Assembly: GCA_025345505.1 (NCBI GenBank)
Contig: JANVCC010000030.1
Span: 10,472,606-10,536,605, forward strand
Direction: 5' to 3'
Length of the DNA stretch: 64,000 bases
DNA from: Todiramphus chloris collaris
Lineage: Eukaryota; Chordata; Aves; Coraciiformes; Alcedinidae
Each line of letters begins with the position of its first letter. Position 1 is the first letter of the stretch. Shown here piece by piece: positions 51,301-64,000 of this stretch. The notes below the pieces were generated by a model that made no database searches, was not told the origin of the DNA, and was given only the letters and a program-made list of their open reading frames with translations. Both the position numbers and the translations under genes were made by a program.

Positions 51301-54300
51301 GCAAGGAGCTCTTGCATGTGTTTATTGCTTGAAGCCTGGAGGGTGTTCAGCAGGAACCCTTCCTGCTACGGAAAGTCACGTGTCCCATTGCGGGTGCTTG
51401 GAAAGCCTCTGTGAGCTACTGAATTTGAAGTTGCTGGGCCGATGAATGCAGTGATCCTCAGTGCTTGTAGGTGTGGAAATATGTTGGTGCTGTTGTGCTT
51501 TGTACCAGGCTAGCAACTTGTTTGGGGAGCGACCGCTGTGTCCATCACTCCTACAAAATAGATCTTTTATTATTTCATTCAGAATATCATTCAGCCAAAC
51601 TCCATCTTGCCTCCTGTATCCATGACTCCCTCCTTGGTGGCACCAGGGTAGAGGACCATCTGTGGGAGGACGGAACAGCAATAATCTGGTATCACAGCTG
51701 ATGCTATATCCACACCTGCTATTGGGAGATGTTACAAAAATCACAGCCAAACTTTTGAATCTATGAGGGCCACCAGGTTTATGTGCTACATACAGCCCCG
51801 ACTTTCTTTTTCCCCTGAGATGATGTCTCATGTCCTAAGTCTGCAAAGTCAATGGGAACAGTGTATTCTTGCTGCTCAAGACAAGCCAAGCCACAATAAT
51901 AGACACGTTACTGCAATTTGGAGTTTAGTTCCTTGTCTTGAGGACTTCCCCTCCCAGCATTCATGGGGTTTCCTTCTTAAATCAGTACCAGACAGGAAAC
52001 AGATACAGGTCTTTTAGAAGCTTGTCTGACATGTCTAGTGTGAGACCAAGAGCATATGTGAAGCTAGATTTACTTTCCATGACTGCTCCATGACAAGTTT
52101 TCTACCTCCCTTTGTAGTCTGGAGCTGATAAAGCCCAAAAGAGGTGCCTCTTGTTCACCAGCTGTAAGCAGCTCACATCAAGCTGCAGAGCACAGATCTC
52201 TGAATTTTCTGTTTGTTCTTTCCTCCATGAAGACTCCTCAGCTGAACCCTGTGATGAAGCCTCTGGCCTGGGCACGCAACTCTCAGACCTTCCTTACAAT
52301 GAAGCCCTTTCAGGGCTTGGAAGAAGAGCACATCTCTCATGTGGGGCAGCCGATGCTCAACTTCCAACTCCAGAGGTGTGTTGGCAGCAGCTTTTGGATC
52401 GGAGAAGGTATGGCTCCAGTGAGATTTGTTGGCTTCACTTTTTTTTTTTTTAAATCAAATAACCAGATTTCATTCACCAGGTGAGAGGATTTGACAAGAT
52501 CTGGCCTGATAAGTTCATTTTTTCTTTAAAACTGCTGATTGTTTGCAGCACTGTCGAAACATGTCCTAGGCTGCACACCTGCAGGTAGCTAGTCTAAAAG
52601 CATGCCCTTGTATATGAGCATTTAAAAATGAATTCATACCTTTGTTATGGAACAGACATAAATAGACATGATCAGCAAGGTGAATATAATTTGAAGCCTG
52701 GGGTGTTATATGGGGAAAAGTAGTATGGGATAAGCAATAGAGGTGCTGGAAAGGAGCTGACGAGTGGAGCTCTGAGGGCACCACACATATCTTAGAGCAG
52801 CCCCAAAGCTGCCAGAATGGCATCACCTGGACTTCCTTAGAGCAAAAATCAGGAGCCAAATACAGAGCATGGCCTTGGCTATTGCTTGAGCAATTACAGT
52901 CAGGAATGGCCTTTGAAAGATCAGCGATTCTTCAGCTGCCATCCGGTGTGCACTGTAGGTTTAGTCAAAAGACAGGCTGTGGAGGAGGTGCCCTGCATTC
53001 CCAGTGCATGCTGCTTCTTGTGACAGAGCTGTCAGCCAGCAATGGGATATTTTTAGTTTGGTTTCCAAAGGAAACAAAGCTCCAGCAACCATGCTCCATC
53101 TGTCAGTTCCCCCCTGCAACTTTGGAACAGTGGCTACTTTTAAAGGCCCTTTTATTTTGCTGGGGAGATACAGCTCCACAACATCAAACACATGTAAATA
53201 TCAGGAAAACAGGTGACTGGGCAGAGGTAGAAACCCCTCCCCAAGTCATGCGGTGATGCCACCTGACCACCCAGGACTGCCACCTGCAAATACCCTATGT
53301 GCTGAAGAACCCTTATGGACATTCATCCTGTGTTTGTCTTGGGACAGTCCCACCATGACACAGGATGCCTGGCTTCACCAGCCACAGAGCTCGCAGGTGG
53401 GAACAGGTGGTCCCCAGCATTGCTGCAGTCCTGCTCTGCTGGCATGGCTCCTTCCCCTCCCTTGGTACAACTGGGTGGCCGTGGTTAGGAGGAGACATCT
53501 TTCATGTATGGGCAAAGTCAAACAGGAGGTGTAACTTGAGTAATTTCCCCCAGGGGAGCCTTCAGAGCCACAGGCACACAAATTCCTCCTAACATCATGT
53601 CTTTGCTGTCCTCTCTCAGTTTTGCTTCCAGTTTCCCAAGAACACGATTTGCTTGCAGAGACGCTCTGTGCTAGACCCAAGCTGTCAGCCTTTAGGAGAC
53701 ATTGATTTTGCAGGATTATTATGCCTTAGTTTACATAAGAAATATATTTTTTCTACTTTGAAGCTCTGAATGTTCCAGTATTGTGTAATTTCACCCATTT
53801 TGCCATGTTGCAGCACCTGGACAAGCCCCTTGGTCCAGCTCTTCTGGGGTCTGTTGCACATAAACCATTACCATTGGGGTGGTGGCTGATAAGGCGTATC
53901 CCTGGTCCCAGGGCAGGTTACCACGGCCACGAGGACTGCTGTTGGCCCTTTCCAGCAGGCACATCCCAGTTGCATAGAAGAGGCACATAGAGAGACAGCT
54001 GTTGTGTGACGGAGTCCTGGGCACAGATTTGCCAGAACCAGCTCCAAGGTTGCCTCTGTCTCCTTTCTCACAGAAGGACGCAGAGAAGGAAATACTAAGA
54101 GGAATGAGATAAAAAGCAAAAATATTACTGAAAAAGGAAATAATAATGATGCAGTAGTAGAGTAAGCCCAGGCCAGTAGGGCATGGAGGCATTCAGGCCC
54201 TATCAGTGCATCTAAGCCTCACTCTCATTAGCAGCAACCTGGGCAGGCTCAGCAGTGCTGTAGCACTATAATGAAAATTTTACACATATGAAACAGTTGT

Positions 54301-55000
54301 CAGCCATGCTATGGGTGACCAAACACCCAGGTGTAAGGGCTGGTAGAGGATGGTCAAGTATTTAAGTCAAAACCCTTTGTTTTTGAGAGGAAAGAAAGAA
54401 ATCTGTTCTGATATTGCCTCTATCAAGTGACAGATGAAAAAGGCCAGCCTTGCTGTTAAACAAAACAATATAAGGCATTGAGAAAAGGGAGTATTTGGGA
54501 CAGAGTGCAGACCCAGTGCCAGTGGAAGGTCAGGATGTCCAAGTGAGCTCCTCAGTTAGTTGCTGAAGAGCCTTGGGAGCTGTGGAGTATCTTGAGCCTG
54601 AACAAAAATAACTAAGCCTGGCTGCAAGACCAGCTGTGCAAAAAAGGGGACATCCTTTTTTCCACATTTATGTCTTCCAACCTTGAAGTATTATTCTCCT
54701 GTTGCCTAAAGCACTGGTGTTTCCAGACATGGAGATGTTTTGCTTAATCCTGCATTCATTATGTAAGTACTATGAATGATCCTGTGTTTAAATAAAATAG
54801 CATTTCCTCTAAGACAAGCCCAGGCTAAGCACTGGGAGTTTTCTGCAGCACTACGGCATTTTTTGTAACCCGATTCCATGCATCCAGACAGACACCAGCA
54901 AAGCAGTGCGCCAAAAGTGTAGATGTATGCACCTCAAACCTGGCAGAAGTAAGGTGGCCACCATCCGCGCCCAGGGAGCAGCCCAGCATCCTCCTGCCCC
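51301..55000. other. intergenic DNA downstream of ETV5, part 2
   Basis: Moderately AT-rich. A 151-codon frame lies on the minus strand (51376-51831), but no family is recognised and no exon structure is visible. No repeat family identified. Confidence 0.6.
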
Positions 55001-58000
55001 GCTGGTGCAGTGGTAAAAGCAGTGCTGCAGGAAGTGAAGTGTGATCGTTGCTCTCCACTGCTGTTTTCAACATGATACAGAAAATTATTGGACTGCTCTA
55101 AAGGGTTCATCCCTCTGTCTCAGCAGTGTGTTCATCATCCCCTTTCTGACACTAGCAACCTCATGTCCAAGGCCCCACGTTTTCAGGACTGGCTGCATAC
55201 CTTTGCCCAGAGCATGTGGCTTAGTAGCTCTTGGGTGACAATAAATCAGACTATCATCTGTGGGAGACACGAGGAGGGTCTCCTTTGTGAAGTGATAGGT
55301 TGGTATTTCCAGAAATAGTTTGCAAAGCAATAAAAAAAACCCAAACTCAGTGTGTAGCAAGAATTGCAATCAAATAGGGGCTGGAGTCTTCGAGACAGCA
55401 GATGGCAGATGGTTGGTGACATTCACATTACCTTTGTCGTACTGTACTCTGCCTTGCTGGGAGGGACACACTGCATCTTCCCACGGATCCCATGAGTTGT
55501 CTGCAGTTGACTCTGTAGTAGAAATAAAGAGGTACATGCCTTGGTTCATCAGCTCCTTTGTCTGAAGTCTTCCTTCTATTGCTAGGGTCATATTTGGCCA
55601 ATTGCTACTTCTGAGCAGGATCAGATTTAGCAACCCACTTAAACTGTCGACAACGCCAACACTTGCCATATTTCATTCTGCGGTGCAGGGTAGAGCTTGT
55701 AGCCCTGGCAAGGTGGGTCTATGGTGGTTTTAACCCCAACTTGTGGCCTCTCCACCCAGGAGTGTTTGGTGTGACCTATTAAAGACCCTGCCTGGACTGT
55801 GGCACTACCAAGAGCCTCCTCACTGCTGTGATGGGGTGGTTTCTTCTGATGAAGACTCGGTATGGTTGAAGAGTAATTTAAGCTCAGTGCTGTCCCCTTT
55901 TTAGTCTCCTAAACTAGGAGAATCTCCCACTGTTTCAAAGTGGTGCCTTGAATGAGGGTAAGAATTTAATCTGAATTACTTCAAGTGAAAGAACTTTGAG
56001 ACCCGGCCAATGACCAAGTTTGGATCTAATTACACATTGCCTTCAAGAGCTCTTGGAAATAGTGCATAGCATCCTTGCTTATCTTCTCGGTAACAGTATT
56101 CAGAAGCTATTTTGTGGATTACAAGATGAGAGAAGGAATTATTAAAGCAAGAGTTGCCATGGTGAGCCAGGCCAAAGAGCTGTGCAGCCCAGAACCCATC
56201 TCTAGCAGCAGTCAGTGGCAGGTCCTTACAGAATAAAATAGGAAAGTCTTGCTTTAATACCCTCATATGGCAGCTGAGTGAATTTGTCAGTGCTAATCTT
56301 CTGGAAGGACTCAAAAGTTGAGAGCATGTACACGGAAGGGGGAGATGCCCAGCAGCAGCTCTCCCTGGGATATCCTCACATTCATCTGCCCCTGTGCTGG
56401 AAGGTTTAGCTACTTTGTGAGCAGAAGACCCAGACTTCCCCATGTCAGGTACTGTTCTCTTCCACTGGAGCTCCAGCTCTCTACAGGCCCTTCCACTTCT
56501 GCTCTGCAAACAAGTCCTTCCACTTCATAAACAACTTTGAGGGGTATTGTATTTTTTTTTTTTAATAAATGTGTCTCTGGAAAAATGAAAACAGCAAAGT
56601 TCCCTACAGATTGCTTTCCTGTAGGACATACAGGACCAAGCTCCAACTCCTGGTCTGTTCTTACAGCTATAGGAATGTAGTTACACTTTATGGGCATGGA
56701 TTTATTTTGTACTTTTTGATATGCATTTTAAAATTTTGGGGTTTTTTTTTTGCTGCAGTTTGGATCTGGCCTTCAAAGGCAATCACAGCCATTACTGAAA
56801 AGCTGGCAGACCTTAAAATAAAGTCCAGCATTTTAGAGATTCTCAAACTTTTCTTGCAGTTTCCTGTAGCTGATCAGTGGGATTATCTTGTGTTTCCCTC
56901 CTCCTCTCTCCCCTCGCACAGAGGTCCCTGAGCCTTTGAAAACTTTGGCAGCTGGTTGACTTTCCAGGGCATTCGCATGTTGTTCCTGGCTCTAGTCCCA
57001 CCAGTGGTGGCTGGTCCAAATTGGCAGCTCTGATCTTGCTGTCAGCTCTGATCTGTGCTGACTGTCCCTGGTACTTCTTCTACCATAACAGCATCTTGGG
57101 GTGACACACCAAAGCCAGTCTGGGGGCACTGCAGACACTTGTTTGTCTCGAATCTTCTGTGTTTGAAGACAAGTCTGTCAAAGAAGAGGTGGCAAAGCCA
57201 GCCTGATAAGATCAGCAGCTCCTTGAGGCTCAAATCTCTGCTAACTTCCATTTCAGTGCCCTAAATGCCCTTTGCATCATCTGGGTTGAGAAATGTTCTA
57301 ACCTGGCCAGGGCCAAAGACGATAAGTTATGCCTTTTAATTATGGGCTTTTGGTTCTTTACAAATGAAGTGTATTAAAGAAACTATGCCAGTTGCGTCTT
57401 GCTCATGAACAAAACTGCTGTGGTTTCTCTGGGGTTGCACTGTTGTTTTAAATGAATTGCACTACAGAGCCTGCATTGCAGGGCCTTCAAGGCAGCTTTC
57501 CTCTGCCTGCGCTGCCAGTTGCCTGTCTCCTCAGGGAAGGCTGCCCCAGATCTTGCTGCTGGTGGTTTCTTTCCTCTTGAAACGCAGCCAAAGGGTCGGT
57601 TGGAAAGGCAGGAGGAGCAGCCCTTCTGCATATTGCATAACCCTGCACAGCAGGAGCAAATCTGCCCTCGGGATTCTTCTCTCTTGCTTGTCTAATCACT
57701 GAGATGAGTCACATCAAGCTTCTTTGGAGCAAGAGCTGCATGTTTTTGTAGCCTGTGCCTGCCTGGGTGTCCGACAGCAAGGGTCACAGATGGAGGGTCC
57801 CAAGAGCTCTGCACTTCTCTCCCACAGACTGGCTGTGCTGCCTCACCATGGGGATTTTCCAGGCAAATTTAAAGGAGAACAAGGAGTGAGCAACAAGCGG
57901 ACAAGCAGCCTGGACACATTTCATCAGGACAGCACAGAGTCACACCTACCGAAGGCATACTACAGCTAGATACTAACTGTAATGTACTCCCTTTTCCTAA

Positions 58001-58600
58001 CTAGGATGGTGCATACACACAGAAGCTTGCAACAGCCTGGATGCGGGTGGCAAGCGGAGGACTGTTGCTGGGCTGGAGCCTGGAGAGCCATCTGCCAACA
58101 CAATGCCACTGCCATCACCTGCATGGTGGGCAGAGGGCACAGCTGGAGTGCTAGCAGACAGGTGTGGGGTTGTGCCGACCAAGTGGTGGCAGAAAAAAAG
58201 ATAGAGGGCCATTATCAAAAGCAGACACAAGTCTGTTCTTCCATATGCTTTGTTTTCTTGATCTGTGTGGTGGCTGAGAAAGTGAGGTAGCTGCTGTCCA
58301 AAGGGCACAAACCCCAGATTTAACTGAAGTTTTGAGTTTGTACAGATGCCATGGTGGTAACTGCACTGCACAGCTTCAATTGCATTCACAAATGCATGCC
58401 CATAAATGTTTGTATCTTCAGAAGCAGCATCCTGAGCCTGGAAAGGCATCCCAAACTCTGCTTCCTTCTGGAACATATTTTTTTTTGTTTAGTTTTTCAA
58501 GAGTGGTGATGGTGCCTCCTTTAGTTAATGGCTTTATTTTTAATGCTTTATAGGACATATCACCAGGGACCAAGAGCTCTTAGCTACAAACATGTCAAAA
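55001..58600. other. intergenic DNA downstream of ETV5, part 3
   Basis: Holds several medium minus-strand frames (55370-55669, 56030-56509, 57997-58476) of 99-159 codons with no recognised domain. T runs occur near 56551 and 56743. No terminal repeats or transposase/polymerase motifs were found. Confidence 0.55.
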
Positions 58601-61600
58601 GAAAATGGAACATCTTGTTGTGGGTGGGTCTACTCAGCATCACTGCTGCTGCCTGGGAGTCAAAGACAGGCAACTGTTTGCCTTCCTGCCTGCAGGCTTT
58701 AGGACTGGCTCAGACAGACTGGAGCTGCACAGATGAGGTGATGTTTAGGTTCCCAGACTGCTTTTTGAGTCAAATATTTCTAGCAGGCTGAACTTTTACT
58801 GAAGGAGGAGAGGAAGGTGTTGGGGGGTTTTCCAAGCACTCTGTTTATGTTCTCCCAGGAGTGCCTGGAGAACAGGCATGGTTTCAAGTATTTTTTACTC
58901 TTGAGAGCTGTTTTTCTCAGTCTTCTATGCACTCTTGACTCTTTTGCTCCTGGTAAGTACAGTCAGGAAGCTGGCAGCTGTAAATCCCATTTGTCTGTGC
59001 TGTGCTCTCCCATCGGGGACCGAGAACTCCCCTGACACGCACTGATGCTGCTGTCTTCCCAGAACAACAGTGGCACGACAGCTGCACACTTGAGAGGTCT
59101 GCAAGGACGTGGCCTGGGGGTCTTCCCCAGCTTCTCTGGCTCTGGCTGTGGGAAGCAGCAGCAGAGGCTTCCCACAGTCTCCCTGGGAGATGCTGCTGCT
59201 CTTTATCACACCAGGCTTTTAATGTAATGTTGCCCCCTTAAACCTGCCCATTTTAAGGGAGCAGGTTAAACCCTGCTCTGCTCTCTCAGCCTCTCAGGCT
59301 CTGGCAAAGTCCAGGCTAAGGAGCCATCAGCCAGGTAAAATATGATTAAGGACCCTTCCTGTTGTGGGAGAGGCTGCTTGGTTTAATCTCATTCAAAACC
59401 CAATACCAGTGTGGTTGGTTTGACAGCACAGGTGATTATACCCACAGTACCCATCCCTTGTCAGGGAGCCCTTTGTTTGCCTTTGAGCTTGAGACACTTG
59501 GCAAACTTAACATGCAGCGCTGGCCAGGAGGGAGACAGAAGAGATGGGATTTTTAGCATCACCTAGAGGCTTAACACAGCCGTGTCCCAGCAGAATGTCT
59601 ACCCCCTTGTGAGCCCCACAGCTCTGCATGGCAATAGGTGGTGCAGCAAGCAGCTCCCTCAAAGCACCCAGGAGGGATGATAAATCAGCACTGAAGAGCT
59701 GACACAGATTTATACCCAGGACTGATCTGAGAGGCTGTTTCATGCTGTTACTGTTGTACAGGATTGCTGCGCCGCTGTCTTGTGTGATGCTCCCCTGTGT
59801 TTTAAATCTGTGTTGTGGCATTGCTGAACCCTCCATGCAGCTCTGTTCCTGCTACCAGCTCACTGCAGCTGCAGCTTCATCTAGTCTTCACCACACAGAA
59901 TAACTATAGGGTAAGGACACTTTGCTAGAAATTGTTCCCTGGTTGCTGTGAAATTCCTGGTTTGTTTTGGGTTTTTTTTCCAGCCCTGGTCCAGTTGTCT
60001 TTCAGTTGTCTCCCAGTGCCACCAGTAAGTGACAGCATCTTCTCCTCCTCTTCTGAGTAGCTTTGCCATGTGCCTAGTTCAGCTTCCCAGCCTGGGACTC
60101 CTGGTCACCCAAGGGATGTACAAAAGCCAGATGGACCCAGGCAGCCAAGCACTGAGCACCTGGGGTGGATGTTTGTAACTTTTTCCCAAGTGTTTAAAGT
60201 CAGCATTGCGTTCTGTAAGATGAACTTCAAGTCAGGTAAGGTGGGAGAGAAGGAAAACTGCTGGCTTGTCCTTAGAGGCTGTTGTCCCCACTGCATGTGC
60301 AGAGCAGCCAGCCACTGTAGTGGCTCAGTTGTGCTGCCTGCCCATAGTGTGGGAGCCCAGCTCAGCAGTGCTGCCCATAGACCTTACCCGGCCCAAAGCT
60401 GGCATCCTGAACACTAAGCCCATGGGTAAAAGCCTCCCTCTAGAAACAGAGTCAGCCTGGGAATGATGCAGCCTGCAAAGGCAGAGGCCAGCTATGCTGT
60501 TGTGTTTGATCTCTTCAAGGGGTCAGGTCTTTTCCAGCTCAGCTGTAGGATGTTAAATCATCCTGTTTGCTCCCTTAGTGCTCCCTTCTTCCTTCACTGT
60601 TTGCTTTTTGCTCATGGGATGGAAGCAGTTCAGCACTACCAGTGGTAACAGGTCAGGGTGGACCATGCACAAACTGTGTCACTGTGAAATAATTTCAGCA
60701 TGAGAGTTTATCATAAGTGCATTTTGTATTCTTTTTAACATGCCTTTTCCTGTGCACCTAGTTCATCCCTAATCACTGGAGAAGTCAGGAAATACTGCAG
60801 AAAACAGCATTTGCATGCAGTGCTGCTTGTCCTCTTGCTGCCCCCACAGCTCTCTGCATGCCCACGCAGCCTCTGCTGCTCCAGCATAGGCTGGTGTGCT
60901 GTCAGTCCTATAGCTACTGCCAACATGCACAGCACTGCCCAACAGCCCTGCTGAGACATGGCCCAGAGGCCAGCCACAGTTAGGGGAGACAGGGGAAAAG
61001 ACTGCAAGTATGGGAAGTCTCCTCCTGTTCTCCAGCTGACCATAGCTACCTCTCAAAATGTTTTATTGAGACAAGACACTCAGTATTTCACTCCTTCAAT
61101 GCATGAAGATATCGCTGTCCTTGGAGAAGTTGCTGAAGTGAATTGGAGGCACTTTGCTAAATGCTTTAAGTGAAAGACAGCAGGATGAAATTCCAGTTTT
61201 GACATAGTCCTCAATCCCATTTTCAAGAGAAGTGCAGTGCTGCCTCCAGCCCAGCTGGTGCCTCCATGCTGAATCACCCTCATCCAAGAGTAAATAAAGC
61301 TCTTTGAAAAAGGACAAATGTTTTCTCAGCTGCTCTTCTTCCCTTTAGAAGAGGGGCTGATTGAAATTTTTGTCTGAGAACATAAATATATGCAGTCAAC
61401 AAATGCTTCTTAGTAAGAAGATATCTTTGCAAGATAACTGTTTTTTGGAAAGTACATTGTGAATCCACAGGCCACTCCTGGATCATACTGCTCTCCTTAC
61501 ACTTTTCCTTCTCCATTCCTTCAGTGCTTTACATTTCAAGAACTCCTAAATGGACTGATTTAAGTCACTGTGCATTAATCTTAGCATGTTGTCAGTTCAG

Positions 61601-64000
61601 GTTCCTGGTGTCCCCAACACTTTGTTTCTTCTCATCCTGGAGCTGCGTTTTCCCTGGGAAACAGCAAATATAAATGGCCCTTTGGCATGAAACACAGCAA
61701 TGATCCAAAAGGCCACAGTCCTGAGGTGGGTGCCAAGCTGCCTTCTCACCACAGCAGCTGCTCAGGGAGCTGCTGTGCCCTTAACCATTCCCCAGACAGT
61801 TGTACGCTCCCTCTCCTCCAGGTCCACTTCTGAAACTAGAGCTGAAGCCTTAATCTGACAGGGTAACCTTTATACCAGCTCCAATGGCAGGTTAAGGGCA
61901 GACTTACAGCATTTGCTAAGCTCCGAGCTGAATGAACTCCAGCCTAGCTCTCCTCCCCTTGAGCAATTGTTAGAAAGTAGACAAGAGCATTCACTCACAC
62001 AAGTTCAACATCTTCCAGAGGGCAAGTTCATACCACACTGAGTCCTTGCGCACCACAGCCTGCCTGGATGGAGGGATGGAGATGCTGCTGCCTGTCAGGC
62101 CCTCTCGATGGACAGCAGTGAGATCTCAAGATCTCTTGCATCCCAGGACTGAACCTTGCCTGACTGCAAGCACAACCTCAGGCTCACGCCTACTCTAGCC
62201 AGCTGTTCTTACCTCAATGCCTTACCCCAGCACAGCTTAGCAGCTTGCAGAGAGCCTGCCTGGTTTTGAAGGCTGCCTTGAAAACACCACTTAGTAGAGA
62301 GCATCTCCCTGAACCTCCAACCAGCCCTGAGACAGTCCACTTGGAGACCAGGCTGTCCCACCCAGCCGGGACGCTGGGCTGCCATCTGCACCAGCAATAT
62401 TATCATGACTTCTACCTCCCCTTACACGGCCTTTGCATCATCAGACACGTAACTACTTCACAGCAACTCACTGTAGCAGAAATGAATGTGCTTAACATAA
62501 AGACAACCCACTCAGCTACCCCATGCTGCTTCTTCATTCCATCCAGTCAACACCCCTACAGAAAACCTCAAGTCTGTGAATCCAATGTCAAAATAACAGA
62601 GTATTCTACTAACTTTTTTTTTTTTTTTCTTCATTAAACTGCTTAAATTTAAGCAAAGCTGCTGTGCAATTTTTCAGTCTTCCCACGGGTGTGCTGCAGG
62701 GTTTGGGAAGGTGTCTCGTAATTTAAACGTAGCTAGTCTAGCTTGTAATAACATATAGCCTTGGCTGAACTTGTGAATCCATTGCTGTCCATCAGAGGCA
62801 AAATGTTACACTGATGTCTTAAGTATTTTTAGTAGTGCTGTTCTCCAGTTAAGCCATAAAACCCAAGGGCACAGGTATTCAAAGCATCTTTTCCCAGCTT
62901 CACGCAATCTAGCATCAACCTCAAATGACAGGCTCACAGCCTGCACCAGCCCAGTGAGTACCAGCAGGAACCAACAGCACGTACCCCAGCCATGACGGCA
63001 GCAACTTTTCAGCAGGCAGGAAAGGCTTTGTGCACAACACTTTTGGGGTTGTTTGCTCCCTTTCAAATGCTAGTTGTGCTTTCTCCTTTTCCACGACATA
63101 TAAATAAATGCACGCTGTTAGCCCTAATAAAAAGGAAAATAAGGCAGGCAACGGGGCCATTGCTGCAGGTACGATGCTGGTCAGGATACCACACAATTCT
63201 GCCATACCACCAGATGTTTTGGAAAGGGTTGCTTTCTCTAGGAGAGAAAGCAACTTGCTGGCTCAGATGGCCATGAGGGTGGGACACTTTTCCCCAGGAG
63301 CTCTGGCACCAAACCTACACTTCAAGTGTTGAGAAGGAAAGCCTGATAGCACAGGCAAGGGGTTCTGCCAGCAGAAGCTTGCCAAGCATAAAAAGGGCAG
63401 TCTGGTCATCTTCTGCCTAAGAAACTGAGAGCAAAGTATGCTCTAGAAGCTTACTGGTGATTTAATTTTTGAGTTTGAAGTACCAAGAAGATAAAAAGAA
63501 GAGGCTAATTTTGTTGCTTTTTTTTAATCCCCTTCTTAGATTATCAGAAAATCCAGGCTGAGTTCTGGTGGGAAATGGAAACAAACTGTCCCTGGGGCAC
63601 CCACTGCACAGACCCTGACTCATGTCTTCATGTTAGGAGTAAAAAAGGCAACACCATGTTGCTGAGAAGGCTTCTGGTTCAACTTTCAGGTAGCTTTATG
63701 TTACCTGGACAGTGTCAGTGACCAGTGGAACAGATCTACATTGCAGGGACCGGCTGTGGGAACTCCAGCTCCTGGCTAACCAGAGACAAGGGAGATACTC
63801 CCCTTGGGCAGTGGGGACTACTGCAGGGCCTGATCCTGCCAAGTGGCCAGTCCTCTTGGGTCTCTTCAGATTAGTGATGATGAATGTTGTCGGTACTGCC
63901 TGTAGTCCTCCAAAGTCCAAACCAGTTGCCCTTCAGTTGGTTGAAAGGGATTCAAGATCAGGCCCAGCACGTCATGTTCTGGCATGGGGTGGAAGAGTTC
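58601..64000. other. intergenic DNA downstream of ETV5, part 4
   Basis: No gene supported. In human the next gene after ETV5 is TRA2B, and no TRA2B exon was recognised here, so it presumably lies beyond the window. A T16 run at 62613-62628 and a 14-bp palindrome at 62641-62654 stand out. Confidence 0.6.
62641..62654. repeat. 14-bp perfect palindrome GCTTAAATTTAAGC
   Basis: Self-complementary over all 14 bases, directly after ATTAAACT and a poly-T run. It may be chance in AT-rich DNA. Confidence 0.7.

Noticed and set aside
55370..55669. Retroviral envelope remnant on the minus strand
   Set aside because: A few residues look suggestive, but there is no recognisable conserved motif, terminal repeat, primer site or neighbouring polymerase, so no call is made.
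46021..64000. TRA2B, the expected next gene
   Set aside because: No RS-rich or RNA-recognition-motif exon was recognisable, so it is probably outside the window.

Overview
The window is animal nuclear DNA, most likely from a bird. It holds two multi-exon vertebrate genes in the same orientation, with GC-rich short introns, CpG-island promoters and no recognisable mammalian repeats. Species cannot be told from the sequence. I read both genes exon by exon from conserved protein blocks, splice sites and phase continuity.

Layout: (1) 1-1640, upstream DNA with no gene seen. (2) 1640-2520, a CpG island that is the likely DGKG promoter and non-coding first exon. (3) 8403-27267, the DGKG coding region (diacylglycerol kinase gamma), 24 predicted coding exons, 866 residues, 3' end near 27.55 kb. 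(4) 27.55-32.1 kb, intergenic. (5) 32.1-33.0 kb, the ETV5 CpG-island promoter, with an octamer and three CCAAT boxes. (6) 33057-44432, the ETV5 coding region (PEA3-family ETS factor, also called ERM), 12 coding exons, 495 residues, 3'UTR ending near 46.02 kb. (7) 46.02-64 kb, a gene-poor stretch with no supported gene.

The DGKG-ETV5 order matches the human 3q27 block. It parallels the DGKB-ETV1 pair on human chromosome 7, so the window is one copy of an ancient duplicated pair. The genes do not form a pathway: DGKG removes diacylglycerol at membranes, and ETV5 is a nuclear transcription factor acting downstream of FGF/ERK signalling.

I found no new multi-gene system. The best second-look signals are two GC-AG introns in ETV5, a 71-codon upstream ORF overlapping the ETV5 start, a near-concentric CRE-like dyad in ETV5 intron 1, a cluster of palindromes in the intron splitting the ETS domain, two in-frame donors in DGKG exon 3, and a 20-copy GGAGA array 50 nt before a DGKG acceptor.
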